From positions 1 to 64,000 of the forward strand of contig NZ_FNEX01000011.1 of NCBI RefSeq assembly GCF_900100435.1: DNA of 64,000 bases. Reading direction: 5' to 3'. The DNA comes from Pedobacter sp. ok626. GTDB taxonomy: Bacteria; Bacteroidota; Bacteroidia; Sphingobacteriales; Sphingobacteriaceae. The position numbers and the translations under genes were made by a program. The notes under the pieces are model-generated. The model did no database searches and was not told where the DNA came from. It saw only the letters and a list, made by a program, of their open reading frames with translations. The stretch's first letter is position 1; every line of letters begins with the position of its first letter. Positions 33,781 to 41,470 of the stretch are shown in pieces.

Positions 33781-34791
33781 TTAAAACTGACGGGTAGAGC
33801 ACTTCACGTCATAACGGTTATTCAACAAGATACCCAATACGATCTCATGTGTGCCATTGTTAACGTTTCGTAATGCAGATGTGGTCACATCATAGGAATA
33901 GCTGATGTTTATTAATGACGCAACATTAAAACCGGCAAGTGCGGAAAAGGAATCATTGTTTCTGTAGCTGCCACCAATCCAGAACTTATCTTGGTAGGCA
34001 ATCTTAAGGTTGGCATCTAAAGTCATAGGAGCGCTTAACCAATAGGTGAGCAAGGTTGAGGGAATAAAAGCTATATCTTCATCAACAAAGAACTTATAGC
34101 CGGCAGTACCGTAAAATGTAGTGGTCTGGTAAGCCGATAAATTGGTCTGTTTGTTTGGCGTTGGAGAACGATAACCTAATATCTGCTTTGCCGAAGCACC
34201 AACAAAAAATCGCGGACTATATAGCCATACACCACCACCAACATCAGGTCTTATTTTATTATTGTAATCCGCAGATAAAAGCGGATCAGAAGTATTGTCC
34301 ACAAGTACACTTGCCACATCAATGCTGGTAGAGGCTAAACCGGCAGAAATACCAAGAGAGAGATTGACATCATAACTAAGACCCAAATGATAGGCGTATG
34401 TTCCGTTTATATTGGTTTGCCTGATCCGGCCGGCCTTATCTGTCAATGCATAGAAACCAACTCCATGATGTGGCTCTGCTGATGTATAGGTATCCACATA
34501 ACTACGGCTTAAAGGATTGTATCCGGCTCCCGAAAAAGAGTTTACTGAACTTCTTACAAAGTCCTCTCCAATTGGAGCGTGTATAGAAATATATTGGGTA
34601 ACAGGCGCACCTTCAAGTCCTTTCCACTGATTTCTGTAACCCAGCTTTAGGTCAGTATAATTGTCTATTCCGGAAAGTGCAGGGTTAATTAAATAATTGT
34701 TAAAGATATATTGTGTAGACCTGGGATATTCCTGCCCAAAGCTAAACAAGTACGTTAGGAGCAATAACGAGAGGTTAAAAATAGATTTCAT
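33781..34791 (-). CDS. Second PorP/SprF-family type IX secretion membrane protein
   Basis: From the ATG at 34791 (the frame extends to a TTG at 34800) the product is 336 residues with a signal peptide ending at FSFGQ. It shows the family hallmark near the start, YPRSTQYIFNNYLINPALSGI, followed by the family's GYRNQW, and the rest is beta-barrel-like with repeated Y/F-x-G strands. It is related to but clearly different from the protein at 26979. Unlike that one it is convergent with its presumed substrate gene (30159-33758), 22 bases apart, so it must be transcribed from its own promoter. No terminator is visible between the two. Confidence 0.92.
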   Translation of the reverse strand: MKSIFNLSLLLLTYLFSFGQEYPRSTQYIFNNYLINPALSGIDNYTDLKLGYRNQWKGLEGAPVTQYISIHAPIGEDFVRSSVNSFSGAGYNPLSRSYVDTYTSAEPHHGVGFYALTDKAGRIRQTNINGTYAYHLGLSYDVNLSLGISAGLASTSIDVASVLVDNTSDPLLSADYNNKIRPDVGGGVWLYSPRFFVGASAKQILGYRSPTPNKQTNLSAYQTTTFYGTAGYKFFVDEDIAFIPSTLLTYWLSAPMTLDANLKIAYQDKFWIGGSYRNNDSFSALAGFNVASLINISYSYDVTTSALRNVNNGTHEIVLGILLNNRYDVKCSTRQF

Positions 34792-34883
34792 TCTTATCAA
34801 ATAGCAATTAATTAACCAATTATAAGATAAATTTTGTGTATAATGAACTTTTAAACTAAATTCTTTAATTAAAGCTGTAATCT

Positions 34884-35072
34884 ATGCATCCCGAATCGCA
34901 AATAAAACTCATCGCAGATACCTTACTTCCGGGTTTTATTCCTAAAAATGCTACTGAAAAGGAACTTTCTTTTCATTTTACTATTCCCCCAAATAAGAGC
35001 TATAAAGTGTGGTATCAAAAGAATGCCAAGAACGAATGGGTGTTTATAGGTTTTGAACCGACTGAAAACTAG
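34884..35072 (+). CDS. Small hypothetical protein
   Basis: A 62-residue soluble protein (MHPESQIKLIADTLLPGF...) with no signal peptide or membrane segment. It has a helix-like start followed by beta-like segments with several aromatic residues (FHFTIPPNKSYKVWYQKN, EWVFIGFEPTEN). I do not recognise a family. It stands alone between the PorP/SprF gene (divergent, 92 bases) and the GAF gene (171 bases downstream). Its codon use looks like that of neighbouring genes, and the amino-acid pattern is protein-like rather than random, so I consider it probably real. Confidence 0.55.
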   Translation: MHPESQIKLIADTLLPGFIPKNATEKELSFHFTIPPNKSYKVWYQKNAKNEWVFIGFEPTEN

Positions 35073-35222
35073 GGGGTTATTGTAGGGCGGGGAATGAGGC
35101 TGATTGGAGTATTATTCACCAGTTTGAGTAATTTTTGCCCCCATGCTTCGTGATGTAAATTATACACTTAGGTCTGAAAAGTGCTTAAGCATAATGTAAA
35201 TGCGTACTATTTGAATAGGGTA

Positions 35223-35244
35223 TAGTAATTGCCTTAAATTACTA
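35223..35244. promoter_or_regulatory. Perfect inverted repeat overlapping the GAF start codon
   Basis: TAGTAATT (35223-35230) and AATTACTA (35237-35244) are exact complements around a 6-base loop, and the last A is the first base of the ATG at 35244. It could be an operator or an RNA hairpin that hides the start. Confidence 0.55.
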
Positions 35245-35780
35245 TGCTACATAGGAAGATTTTGGAAAAGAAAATAAGGAGAAGCATTGTGCCGACCGTG
35301 CAGTCCCGACTAGAGAGATTAGATAGATATAACCTAATATATACTAAATCAGAATCTGTTTTTAATGATTTGGCCATATTAACAGCAACGCTATTTGATA
35401 CGGATATCGCCGTAATTAATTTTATTGATCTGGACGCTGTTTGGTCAAAAGTTAAAATCGAGAACAATCAGGAATCAAATCTCAATACTGAGACAAGTAT
35501 TTGTTCTTTGGCGATTATTAATGAAAAAGGCGACCTATTTGAGGGGCTATCGATGGCTCCCAGGTTGATGTCAAATGCTTTAATTGCCGGCGAAATGGGA
35601 ATGAAGTTTTATGCTGCAGTACCTATAATTACCGATGAAGGTTTTCATGTGGGCAGTGTGTGCATTGTTGACAAAAAGCAAAGAGTCTTTTTGCCCCAAG
35701 ATCGAGAAAAATTAGAATGGGTAGCAACAAGGGTCCGAAAAGAGATGAATAAAAGGATGGCCAAAAAGATAGAAGCTTAA
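35244..35780 (+). CDS. GAF-domain protein
   Basis: A 178-residue soluble protein. After a basic N-terminal 20 residues, a GAF domain fills about residues 25-165. It has a helix with FNDLAILTATLFDTDIAVINFID, then the region SICSLAIINEKGDLFE, the conserved FYAAVPIITDEGFHVGSVCIVD and DREKLEWVATRV. This pattern is typical of stand-alone Bacteroidota GAF proteins that resemble the sensor part of signalling kinases. There is no kinase, cyclase or output domain, so it may bind a small ligand and act through a partner. Cysteines at about residue 89 and in GSVCIVD could bind a redox ligand, but this is speculative. It lies behind a perfect inverted repeat that overlaps its start. Confidence 0.85.
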   Translation: MLHRKILEKKIRRSIVPTVQSRLERLDRYNLIYTKSESVFNDLAILTATLFDTDIAVINFIDLDAVWSKVKIENNQESNLNTETSICSLAIINEKGDLFEGLSMAPRLMSNALIAGEMGMKFYAAVPIITDEGFHVGSVCIVDKKQRVFLPQDREKLEWVATRVRKEMNKRMAKKIEA

Positions 35781-35919
35781 GCATTTTTTATTCTGTAAAA
35801 ATCAAAATAACTGCGTTTTCGTCGTAATTGTATTTTTTTACATGGAATGTGGATTCCATTATTTAACATTGAGAGTTGTTTGTTAACTCATTGATTATTT
35901 TGTAATTAAATGTTAAATA

Positions 35920-38900
35920 ATGATTCTTTGTTCAATTTTTTGGTTTAAACGGATCGTCGTTTTGCTGCTTGCCCTCACGACTTATGAGAATGTACTCGGG
36001 CAGGCTTGGATGCCGAGTTATAACTTTCGGAAAAAGATCTCTATTGACAAATCCATGATCCAGGGTGGAGTTAATTTGTTAGAATTCTCTGTGCTCATCG
36101 AACTTGAAGATCGGGACTTGAAGCAGCCTACTGGTTGTGTATATCAAGGGCAAAATACGGAACTAGATATCTCATTTGCTAGTGTTCTACAGCCAGATAT
36201 ACCGATTCATTTTCAACTCGACGCTTATGATCCTTTGAAAGGGAAATTAATGTGTTGGGTTCGGATAAAAGAATTGATTGCATCAGGCAATCCCGGAGTC
36301 AATGAGCTTTATCTTTACTATGGTTCAACCCAAAGGCATAATCCCCTCTCTGCAGAAAGTCGCGCTACCTGGGGCAATGATTATCAAAACGTTTGGCATA
36401 TAAACCCGGATATTCCACCTGCAAGCAGTAGGAGTGCCAATCAGAGTTCAAACAATGATATGATCGGTGATTCTGGGGTAAGTGTGGCTAATTTTCAGGA
36501 GGGCAAGATTGGTGCTGGACTCTGGTTTAATGGATCTACAACCTCAATGCATGCTGCGCCTGATACTAATTCAAATGTGTATGTTACGCTATGGCTGAAA
36601 CTTCATGAAATTGGCCGCGAACAGGTTATTCTTGCCAACGATACTTTAGGTGTTGGATTTCGGATTACAATAGATGCAGAGGGGTATATCGTTTTATCAA
36701 GTGATTTCATCCGAAAGTCGACTATGGCGCTCACTGCGGGGACCTGGTATTATGTTGGGGTGATGTATAACCGCCAGCAAAAGGAGATTTATATCAACGG
36801 CGTGTATAGGGGTGGAGATGCTATCGTTAATTTACGAATGAAAAACATTGGAAGGTATAGTATTGGCAAGAGTAAACAAGACGATCGGTACTTCAATGGG
36901 ATGATTGATGAGCTGAGGACTTTGCGTGTAATAAGACGGAAAGAATGGCTTTCCGCGGAATACAGAAATCAGCTCAATCCAACAGCTTTTATCAGTGTTT
37001 CAGCGCAAGAGATAAATCCTATACAAACTCCGCTGGTAGATGAATTTACAGGTGGATATGGAACAAACAATTGGGACGATGAAGGCAACTGGAGCTCTGG
37101 AACGATCCCTGTGCCATACGCCAATATTACTATTAAAGCAGGGCGGGAATTGCGAATACCGGCTGGTACTTCTTTAATCGTAAACAGCCTTATACTTGAA
37201 CCAGGTAGTAGGCTTTTGTTAGGGACTGATTTAGAAGTCAACTGTAAGACAGAAATAGGCTCATCTTCATCAATAATTTTAGATGAGGGCGTACGAGTGG
37301 TGTTTAAAAATGATGTGGTAAATGATGGGGCAATTTTATTGAACGAAAATGCCGGAGCGCTGATATTTGCTGGGGATCAGTCCTTGCTAACCTTTTCCGG
37401 CTCGGGAATCTGCGCTGTTTCTCGTTTAGAAGTAAACCTCAACTCAGGCACAGCCTTACTACAAGCAAAACTGAAGGTGAGTAAGCAGGTTGAACTGATC
37501 AAAGGAACATTAAACGCTAATGGCAACCTGACGATGCTTGCGACAGGGGCGACTGATTACGCTGTTTTGATGCCCATTCAAAACATCAACGCTGCAAATA
37601 TTATCGGTAACGTGACTGTTCAACAGTTTATTGATGGTGATTTTTTAGCACCTTCTACTGCACGCAATTGGTGGCTGTTAAGTTCGCCTGTGTACCAATC
37701 GTTGGCGGAGCCAAAATTGTATAACCTAAATGCTATTCAGCAAAGTATGTTTGTAACAGGGACAGGTGGTATAAATAATGGTTTCGATCTTTCTCCGAAT
37801 AACAACTCCACGATTTACACACATGATCAATCCTTGCCCGGAAGCCTCTCTCAGAAGTATGCCGGCATAGCCAGCATGGGGACAAATTTACTTATGGGAA
37901 AAGGGTTTTATGTATTTTCAAGGGGAAGTAGGACAGAACCAAATGCCTATGTACATCAAATACAAACAACACCATTTTCGAATCCAAAGCCCTATCTGAT
38001 TAATTATAGTGGCAAATTATTTACAGGTGAACTTAAGGTAGTTTTGCGGAATAGAGATACAGGCGGGGAAGGTGATGGATATAATTTGTTGGGAAATCCT
38101 TATGCTTCGACATTGTTATGGGGTAATTTACAAAAGGTAAATATGAGTCCCTTTTTATGGGTATTTGATCCAAAAAATAATGCCTATCGGGTAACAGATG
38201 ATCCCGCTTACCTCATTCATTCAGGTGCCGGTTTCTTTGTTAAAGTAAATAGTGGCAATAGCACCGGCGAGCTTACGTTTACCGAACAGGCAAAATCTGG
38301 GGCAGTGGTTTCGGGCTTTTCGAGAATACTTTCGTCTGTAAATAAAGAAACAGATCTAGTGCGATACGATAGGAAAACCAGGATAAAAATAACCCTAAAT
38401 AAGGAATCGCTGTCCGACGACTATATTTTAACCTTACATCCTTCCGGCAGTAACGAAATTAACGATGCTGATGCAGCTAAAATAGGAGAAGGACATTTAA
38501 GTATTTCGGGTTTAGCCACAAATGGGAATAAGCTTTCAATTGATGAACGGGCGATAGATACAGGCCGAAAGATAATTAAGTTGTTTGTGAAGGGCTGGAC
38601 TACTGGTACATATACTTTTAAGTTTAATGCAGTTTTCAACAACCAGGAAAAGCTAACATTAATCGATCATTATTTGGATGTACATTACCCTATAGCCGCA
38701 GGAGAAAGCACACATCACTTTTCTATAAATACGGCAGTCGGGGCATCGTATGGCAAGGAACGGTTTTCTTTACTACTAGAACCGATAAAGATAAATGAGC
38801 CAATAAATGGGTTGTCTGATAGCCCATTTTTATTTTATCCCAATCCGGTAAATGAGCTGATTTATTTGAAAGCTGTCAATCAGAGCTGGAAAAACCTGAA

Positions 38901-39078
38901 AGTTATAATTCGTAACATTTCCGCTGAGCAGGTATGGCGCAATGACCTAGCTGTTCTTGAACCTGGTATTCCGGTGCAGTTGTCCTGTAGCCAATTGATA
39001 AAGGGAATTTATATCCTACAATTGATAGATCAGAAAAGTAATAAAATCATTGCTTCCTTTAAAATCTTAAAAAACTAA
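35920..39078 (+). CDS. Secreted DUF2341/LamG-type protein, T9SS type A sorted
   Basis: A 1052-residue protein with a signal peptide ending near NVLGQ (residue 28). Residues about 33-145 match DUF2341 by eye (YNFRKKISIDKS..FSVLIEL..IHFQLDAYDP..CWVRIKEL..YLYYGS). About 160-345 is a LamG/concanavalin-like sandwich (GLWFNGSTTSM..NVYVTLWLKL..IYINGVYRGG..FNGMIDELRTLRV). A GTNNWDDEGNWSSGTIP segment then leads into a beta-solenoid. The last 80 residues (FLFYPNPVNELIYLKA to SFKILKN) are the classic T9SS type A (Por secretion tail) signal. The protein is probably exported and attached to the cell surface and may bind glycans, as LamG modules often do. The PID-CTERM-like peptide gene begins 5 bases after its stop, probably one transcript. 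Confidence 0.9.
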   Translation: MILCSIFWFKRIVVLLLALTTYENVLGQAWMPSYNFRKKISIDKSMIQGGVNLLEFSVLIELEDRDLKQPTGCVYQGQNTELDISFASVLQPDIPIHFQLDAYDPLKGKLMCWVRIKELIASGNPGVNELYLYYGSTQRHNPLSAESRATWGNDYQNVWHINPDIPPASSRSANQSSNNDMIGDSGVSVANFQEGKIGAGLWFNGSTTSMHAAPDTNSNVYVTLWLKLHEIGREQVILANDTLGVGFRITIDAEGYIVLSSDFIRKSTMALTAGTWYYVGVMYNRQQKEIYINGVYRGGDAIVNLRMKNIGRYSIGKSKQDDRYFNGMIDELRTLRVIRRKEWLSAEYRNQLNPTAFISVSAQEINPIQTPLVDEFTGGYGTNNWDDEGNWSSGTIPVPYANITIKAGRELRIPAGTSLIVNSLILEPGSRLLLGTDLEVNCKTEIGSSSSIILDEGVRVVFKNDVVNDGAILLNENAGALIFAGDQSLLTFSGSGICAVSRLEVNLNSGTALLQAKLKVSKQVELIKGTLNANGNLTMLATGATDYAVLMPIQNINAANIIGNVTVQQFIDGDFLAPSTARNWWLLSSPVYQSLAEPKLYNLNAIQQSMFVTGTGGINNGFDLSPNNNSTIYTHDQSLPGSLSQKYAGIASMGTNLLMGKGFYVFSRGSRTEPNAYVHQIQTTPFSNPKPYLINYSGKLFTGELKVVLRNRDTGGEGDGYNLLGNPYASTLLWGNLQKVNMSPFLWVFDPKNNAYRVTDDPAYLIHSGAGFFVKVNSGNSTGELTFTEQAKSGAVVSGFSRILSSVNKETDLVRYDRKTRIKITLNKESLSDDYILTLHPSGSNEINDADAAKIGEGHLSISGLATNGNKLSIDERAIDTGRKIIKLFVKGWTTGTYTFKFNAVFNNQEKLTLIDHYLDVHYPIAAGESTHHFSINTAVGASYGKERFSLLLEPIKINEPINGLSDSPFLFYPNPVNELIYLKAVNQSWKNLKVIIRNISAEQVWRNDLAVLEPGIPVQLSCSQLIKGIYILQLIDQKSNKIIASFKILKN

Positions 39079-39083
39079 GTCGG

Positions 39084-39260
39084 ATGAAATATGTATTGCT
39101 TTTTATTTTTATGTTGAGTTTTAGCCTGGCAATGGGTATACGTACAGATGATCCGGGCCTTCCGGGTGGTGATCCAGATGTGCCTGTGGATGGTGGAGTC
39201 GCTGCCTTGTTAGTCGCGGGAGTGGTATACGGAATAAGGAAAATTAGGCAATTACACTAA
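39084..39260 (+). CDS. PID-CTERM-like short exported peptide
   Basis: A 58-residue frame from an ATG 5 bases after the LamG-type gene. Residues 1-17 form a signal peptide (MKYVLLFIFMLSFSLAM). A short D/P/G-rich linker follows (DDPGLPGGDPDVP), then VDGGVAALLVAGVVYGIRKIRQ: a P-[IV]-D-G-G motif, a hydrophobic stretch with small residues and a basic tail. This is the layout I know from PID-CTERM protein-sorting segments of short Bacteroidota proteins. So the mature chain is almost only a sorting signal. It overlaps the stop of the convergent kinase gene by 4 bases. Recognition is by motif only, but the composition and position make a real gene likely. Confidence 0.7.
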   Translation: MKYVLLFIFMLSFSLAMGIRTDDPGLPGGDPDVPVDGGVAALLVAGVVYGIRKIRQLH

Positions 39261-40111
39261 ACGGTAATGCCTTCTTTTCTTAGAATGTAATTGTAAATTC
39301 CTTCAATAGGTTTCTGATAAATCTTACCTACTTTAACATGGCTCTTTAAGCATACCTCTCTTAAAATATCTTGATAGTAAAAGGCAATAGAACCCACAAA
39401 GTGAGTATCCAGGGTTTTATATTCGCTATAATCCTTGATGTTGCTATCTACAAACTCCTGAAAGCCTTCGCGTAGGATATTTACAATGAAAGGGTGCGTT
39501 TTATGATTGATCATAAAGCGGCTAATAGAAGCTAAGTATGTATTTGGACTTGGTTTTTGATATACATTAGTAATCACCGTTTCTTTATCGATATGAAACT
39601 CTTGTCCAAATTCAAAGCTGAGTTCAGCAGGCATTAGATTGTACAGGTAGGATGTGATCAGTTTACGACCAAACCATGTGCCCGAGCCCTCATCACCCAA
39701 TACATAGCCCAGACCATGCATACCATGATGCAAAGTTTTACCATCAAAATAGGAGATGTTGGAACCTGTACCTAAAATGCAGGTTAAGCCTGGCTTATCC
39801 CCACAAGTAGCATACGCGGAACCCATCAAATCATGTTCAACAGCAACATAGGCATTCGTAAAGAAAGAAGACAGCCCATTGGATATAATTTCTATTTTAT
39901 CAGGAGAAGAACACCCTGCACCAAAGAAATAAACTTCCTTAACCTGGCTTGCTAAATGAGCAATTTCTTTCTTTTTAGAAAAGAGTTTGAAAATGTCATG
40001 CGCATTCAGGAAGTAAGGATTTATACCCTGTGTGCTAAAGTTGATTTGTTCATTTGGGCTATAACCCATCCAATCTGTTTTGGTGGAACCACTGTCTGCT
40101 ACTAGAATCAT
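39257..40111 (-). CDS. BadF/BadG/BcrA/BcrD-type sugar kinase, N-acetylglucosamine kinase-like
   Basis: A 284-residue ASKHA-fold kinase. The phosphate-1 loop is at the very start (MILVADSGSTKTDW), phosphate-2 at TCILGTGSNISYF, and the adenosine-side motif is LGYVLGDEGSGTWFGRKL. These match the N-acetylglucosamine kinase/BadF ATPase family, which phosphorylates amino sugars, e.g. in cell-wall recycling. The protein is soluble and of normal length. It starts 18 bases after the TolC gene on the same strand, so it probably lies at the end of the efflux operon. That is odd in function and may reflect read-through rather than a shared role. The substrate is inferred. Confidence 0.85.
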   Translation of the reverse strand: MILVADSGSTKTDWMGYSPNEQINFSTQGINPYFLNAHDIFKLFSKKKEIAHLASQVKEVYFFGAGCSSPDKIEIISNGLSSFFTNAYVAVEHDLMGSAYATCGDKPGLTCILGTGSNISYFDGKTLHHGMHGLGYVLGDEGSGTWFGRKLITSYLYNLMPAELSFEFGQEFHIDKETVITNVYQKPSPNTYLASISRFMINHKTHPFIVNILREGFQEFVDSNIKDYSEYKTLDTHFVGSIAFYYQDILREVCLKSHVKVGKIYQKPIEGIYNYILRKEGITV

Positions 40112-40129
40112 TTGCTAAAAATAGTAATC

Positions 40130-41470
40130 TTATTGAATATTTAAAGTGCCACTGATTTCTTTTAGACTAATTTCTGTTAATTTTGCTTCGTACTGGGCAT
40201 TTAGATAGCGGGTTATCGCATCGATGAAATTCTTTTGGGCCTCTCTTAGCTCTAAAGGAGAGATGCTACCCAATCTGTATTTATCAAGCGTAATGTCTTG
40301 ATTTTGTTTTGCGATATCCACATTGTTTTTCTCAATTTTAAGCAAATCAAGGTTGGTGCTGTAATTCTGATAAGTGAGCAACAACTGTGCATTGATATCC
40401 TGTTTCGTTTTTTCAAAGCTCAATTCAGAAGAGTTGATTCCAATCTTGGCATTTCGCTCATTCTGGCGCTGTAAAAAGCCATTAAAGATATTTAGGCTAG
40501 CCGTAACACCATAAGTAAAGCCGTTGGAACGCTGCTGGGTATTAAAGCCCGTCGGACTGGCGCTGTTTTGAAATTCGTATCCACCGTTTACAGCAACTAC
40601 CGGATAGCGCTGCCCTTTAACCTGTTTCAAATTGAGTTCTGCTATTTTCTTATTGATGAAAGCATTTTGCAGATCAGGATTTAGTTGTGCCATCTGGCCT
40701 TCCAGGGTGGCTAAGTTCAATGCCTTATCAATGTCAATTCGCTCAGCAACCTTAAAATCAATATTGAGGTCTCTAGCCATTACTTGATTCAAGGAAGTTT
40801 TTGAAGTTTTTAACAAATTAATCTCCTGCAAATATGCCGATGTATCTGTATTGTAATCTACTTTGGCAGCCAGGACATCCAGTTTGGAGCCTCTACCAAT
40901 GCTCAATTTGTTGTTGGCAATTGTTAAACGCAATTGTGATATATCCAATGCACTATCTCTGGCCACAACCAACTGCTGCTCTTTCAATACCGTATAATAG
41001 GCATTAATCACACTACTGATCGTAGTTAATATGGTTGCTTTTGCATTCACCTCACCCAGCTTTTGCAATTCTTTAAGGCGCTCGTAATTGGTGAACATTT
41101 GTAAACCATCAAATATAGTCCAGCCTAATGCAGCCCCATAGTTCATATTGGTGTTTCTTACCCCATCAAGTGTTTGCTGGTTGCCATTACTTTGTGTACG
41201 GGTAATGTTTTGTCTGCTGCCACCATCACTAAAGCTACCCGTTAATTGAGGCAGCATACCCGCATTTCCTGGGTTTAAGTTATTTTTAGCAATTTGAATA
41301 TCGTTGTTTACGAGTTTAATATCATAGTTGTTTTTTAGCGCAATGCTTATGGCTTCTTCTAAGCCTAGCTTTTGCTGTGCAGAAGCCAGTTGCGTGTACA
41401 TCGCCAAAACGGTCATTAAACAAAATACAACAGTAAGGCGTGTCCCTAACATGTAATTAATCCTTTTCAT
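40130..41470 (-). CDS. TolC-family outer-membrane efflux protein
   Basis: A 446-residue protein with a signal peptide ending near LASAQ. Two OEP repeats follow: LGLEEAISIALKNNYDIKLVNNDIQIAKNNL near the start of the first, and the typical long coiled-coil helices in each half (ATILTTISSVINAYYTVLKEQ; ELREAQKNFIDAITRYLNAQYEAKL). It forms the trimeric outer-membrane channel of a tripartite pump. Its start overlaps the RND gene by 14 bases, which indicates translational coupling. An alternative ATG at 41452 would remove six residues and end the overlap. Length and motifs are normal. Confidence 0.93.
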   Translation of the reverse strand: MKRINYMLGTRLTVVFCLMTVLAMYTQLASAQQKLGLEEAISIALKNNYDIKLVNNDIQIAKNNLNPGNAGMLPQLTGSFSDGGSRQNITRTQSNGNQQTLDGVRNTNMNYGAALGWTIFDGLQMFTNYERLKELQKLGEVNAKATILTTISSVINAYYTVLKEQQLVVARDSALDISQLRLTIANNKLSIGRGSKLDVLAAKVDYNTDTSAYLQEINLLKTSKTSLNQVMARDLNIDFKVAERIDIDKALNLATLEGQMAQLNPDLQNAFINKKIAELNLKQVKGQRYPVVAVNGGYEFQNSASPTGFNTQQRSNGFTYGVTASLNIFNGFLQRQNERNAKIGINSSELSFEKTKQDINAQLLLTYQNYSTNLDLLKIEKNNVDIAKQNQDITLDKYRLGSISPLELREAQKNFIDAITRYLNAQYEAKLTEISLKEISGTLNIQ

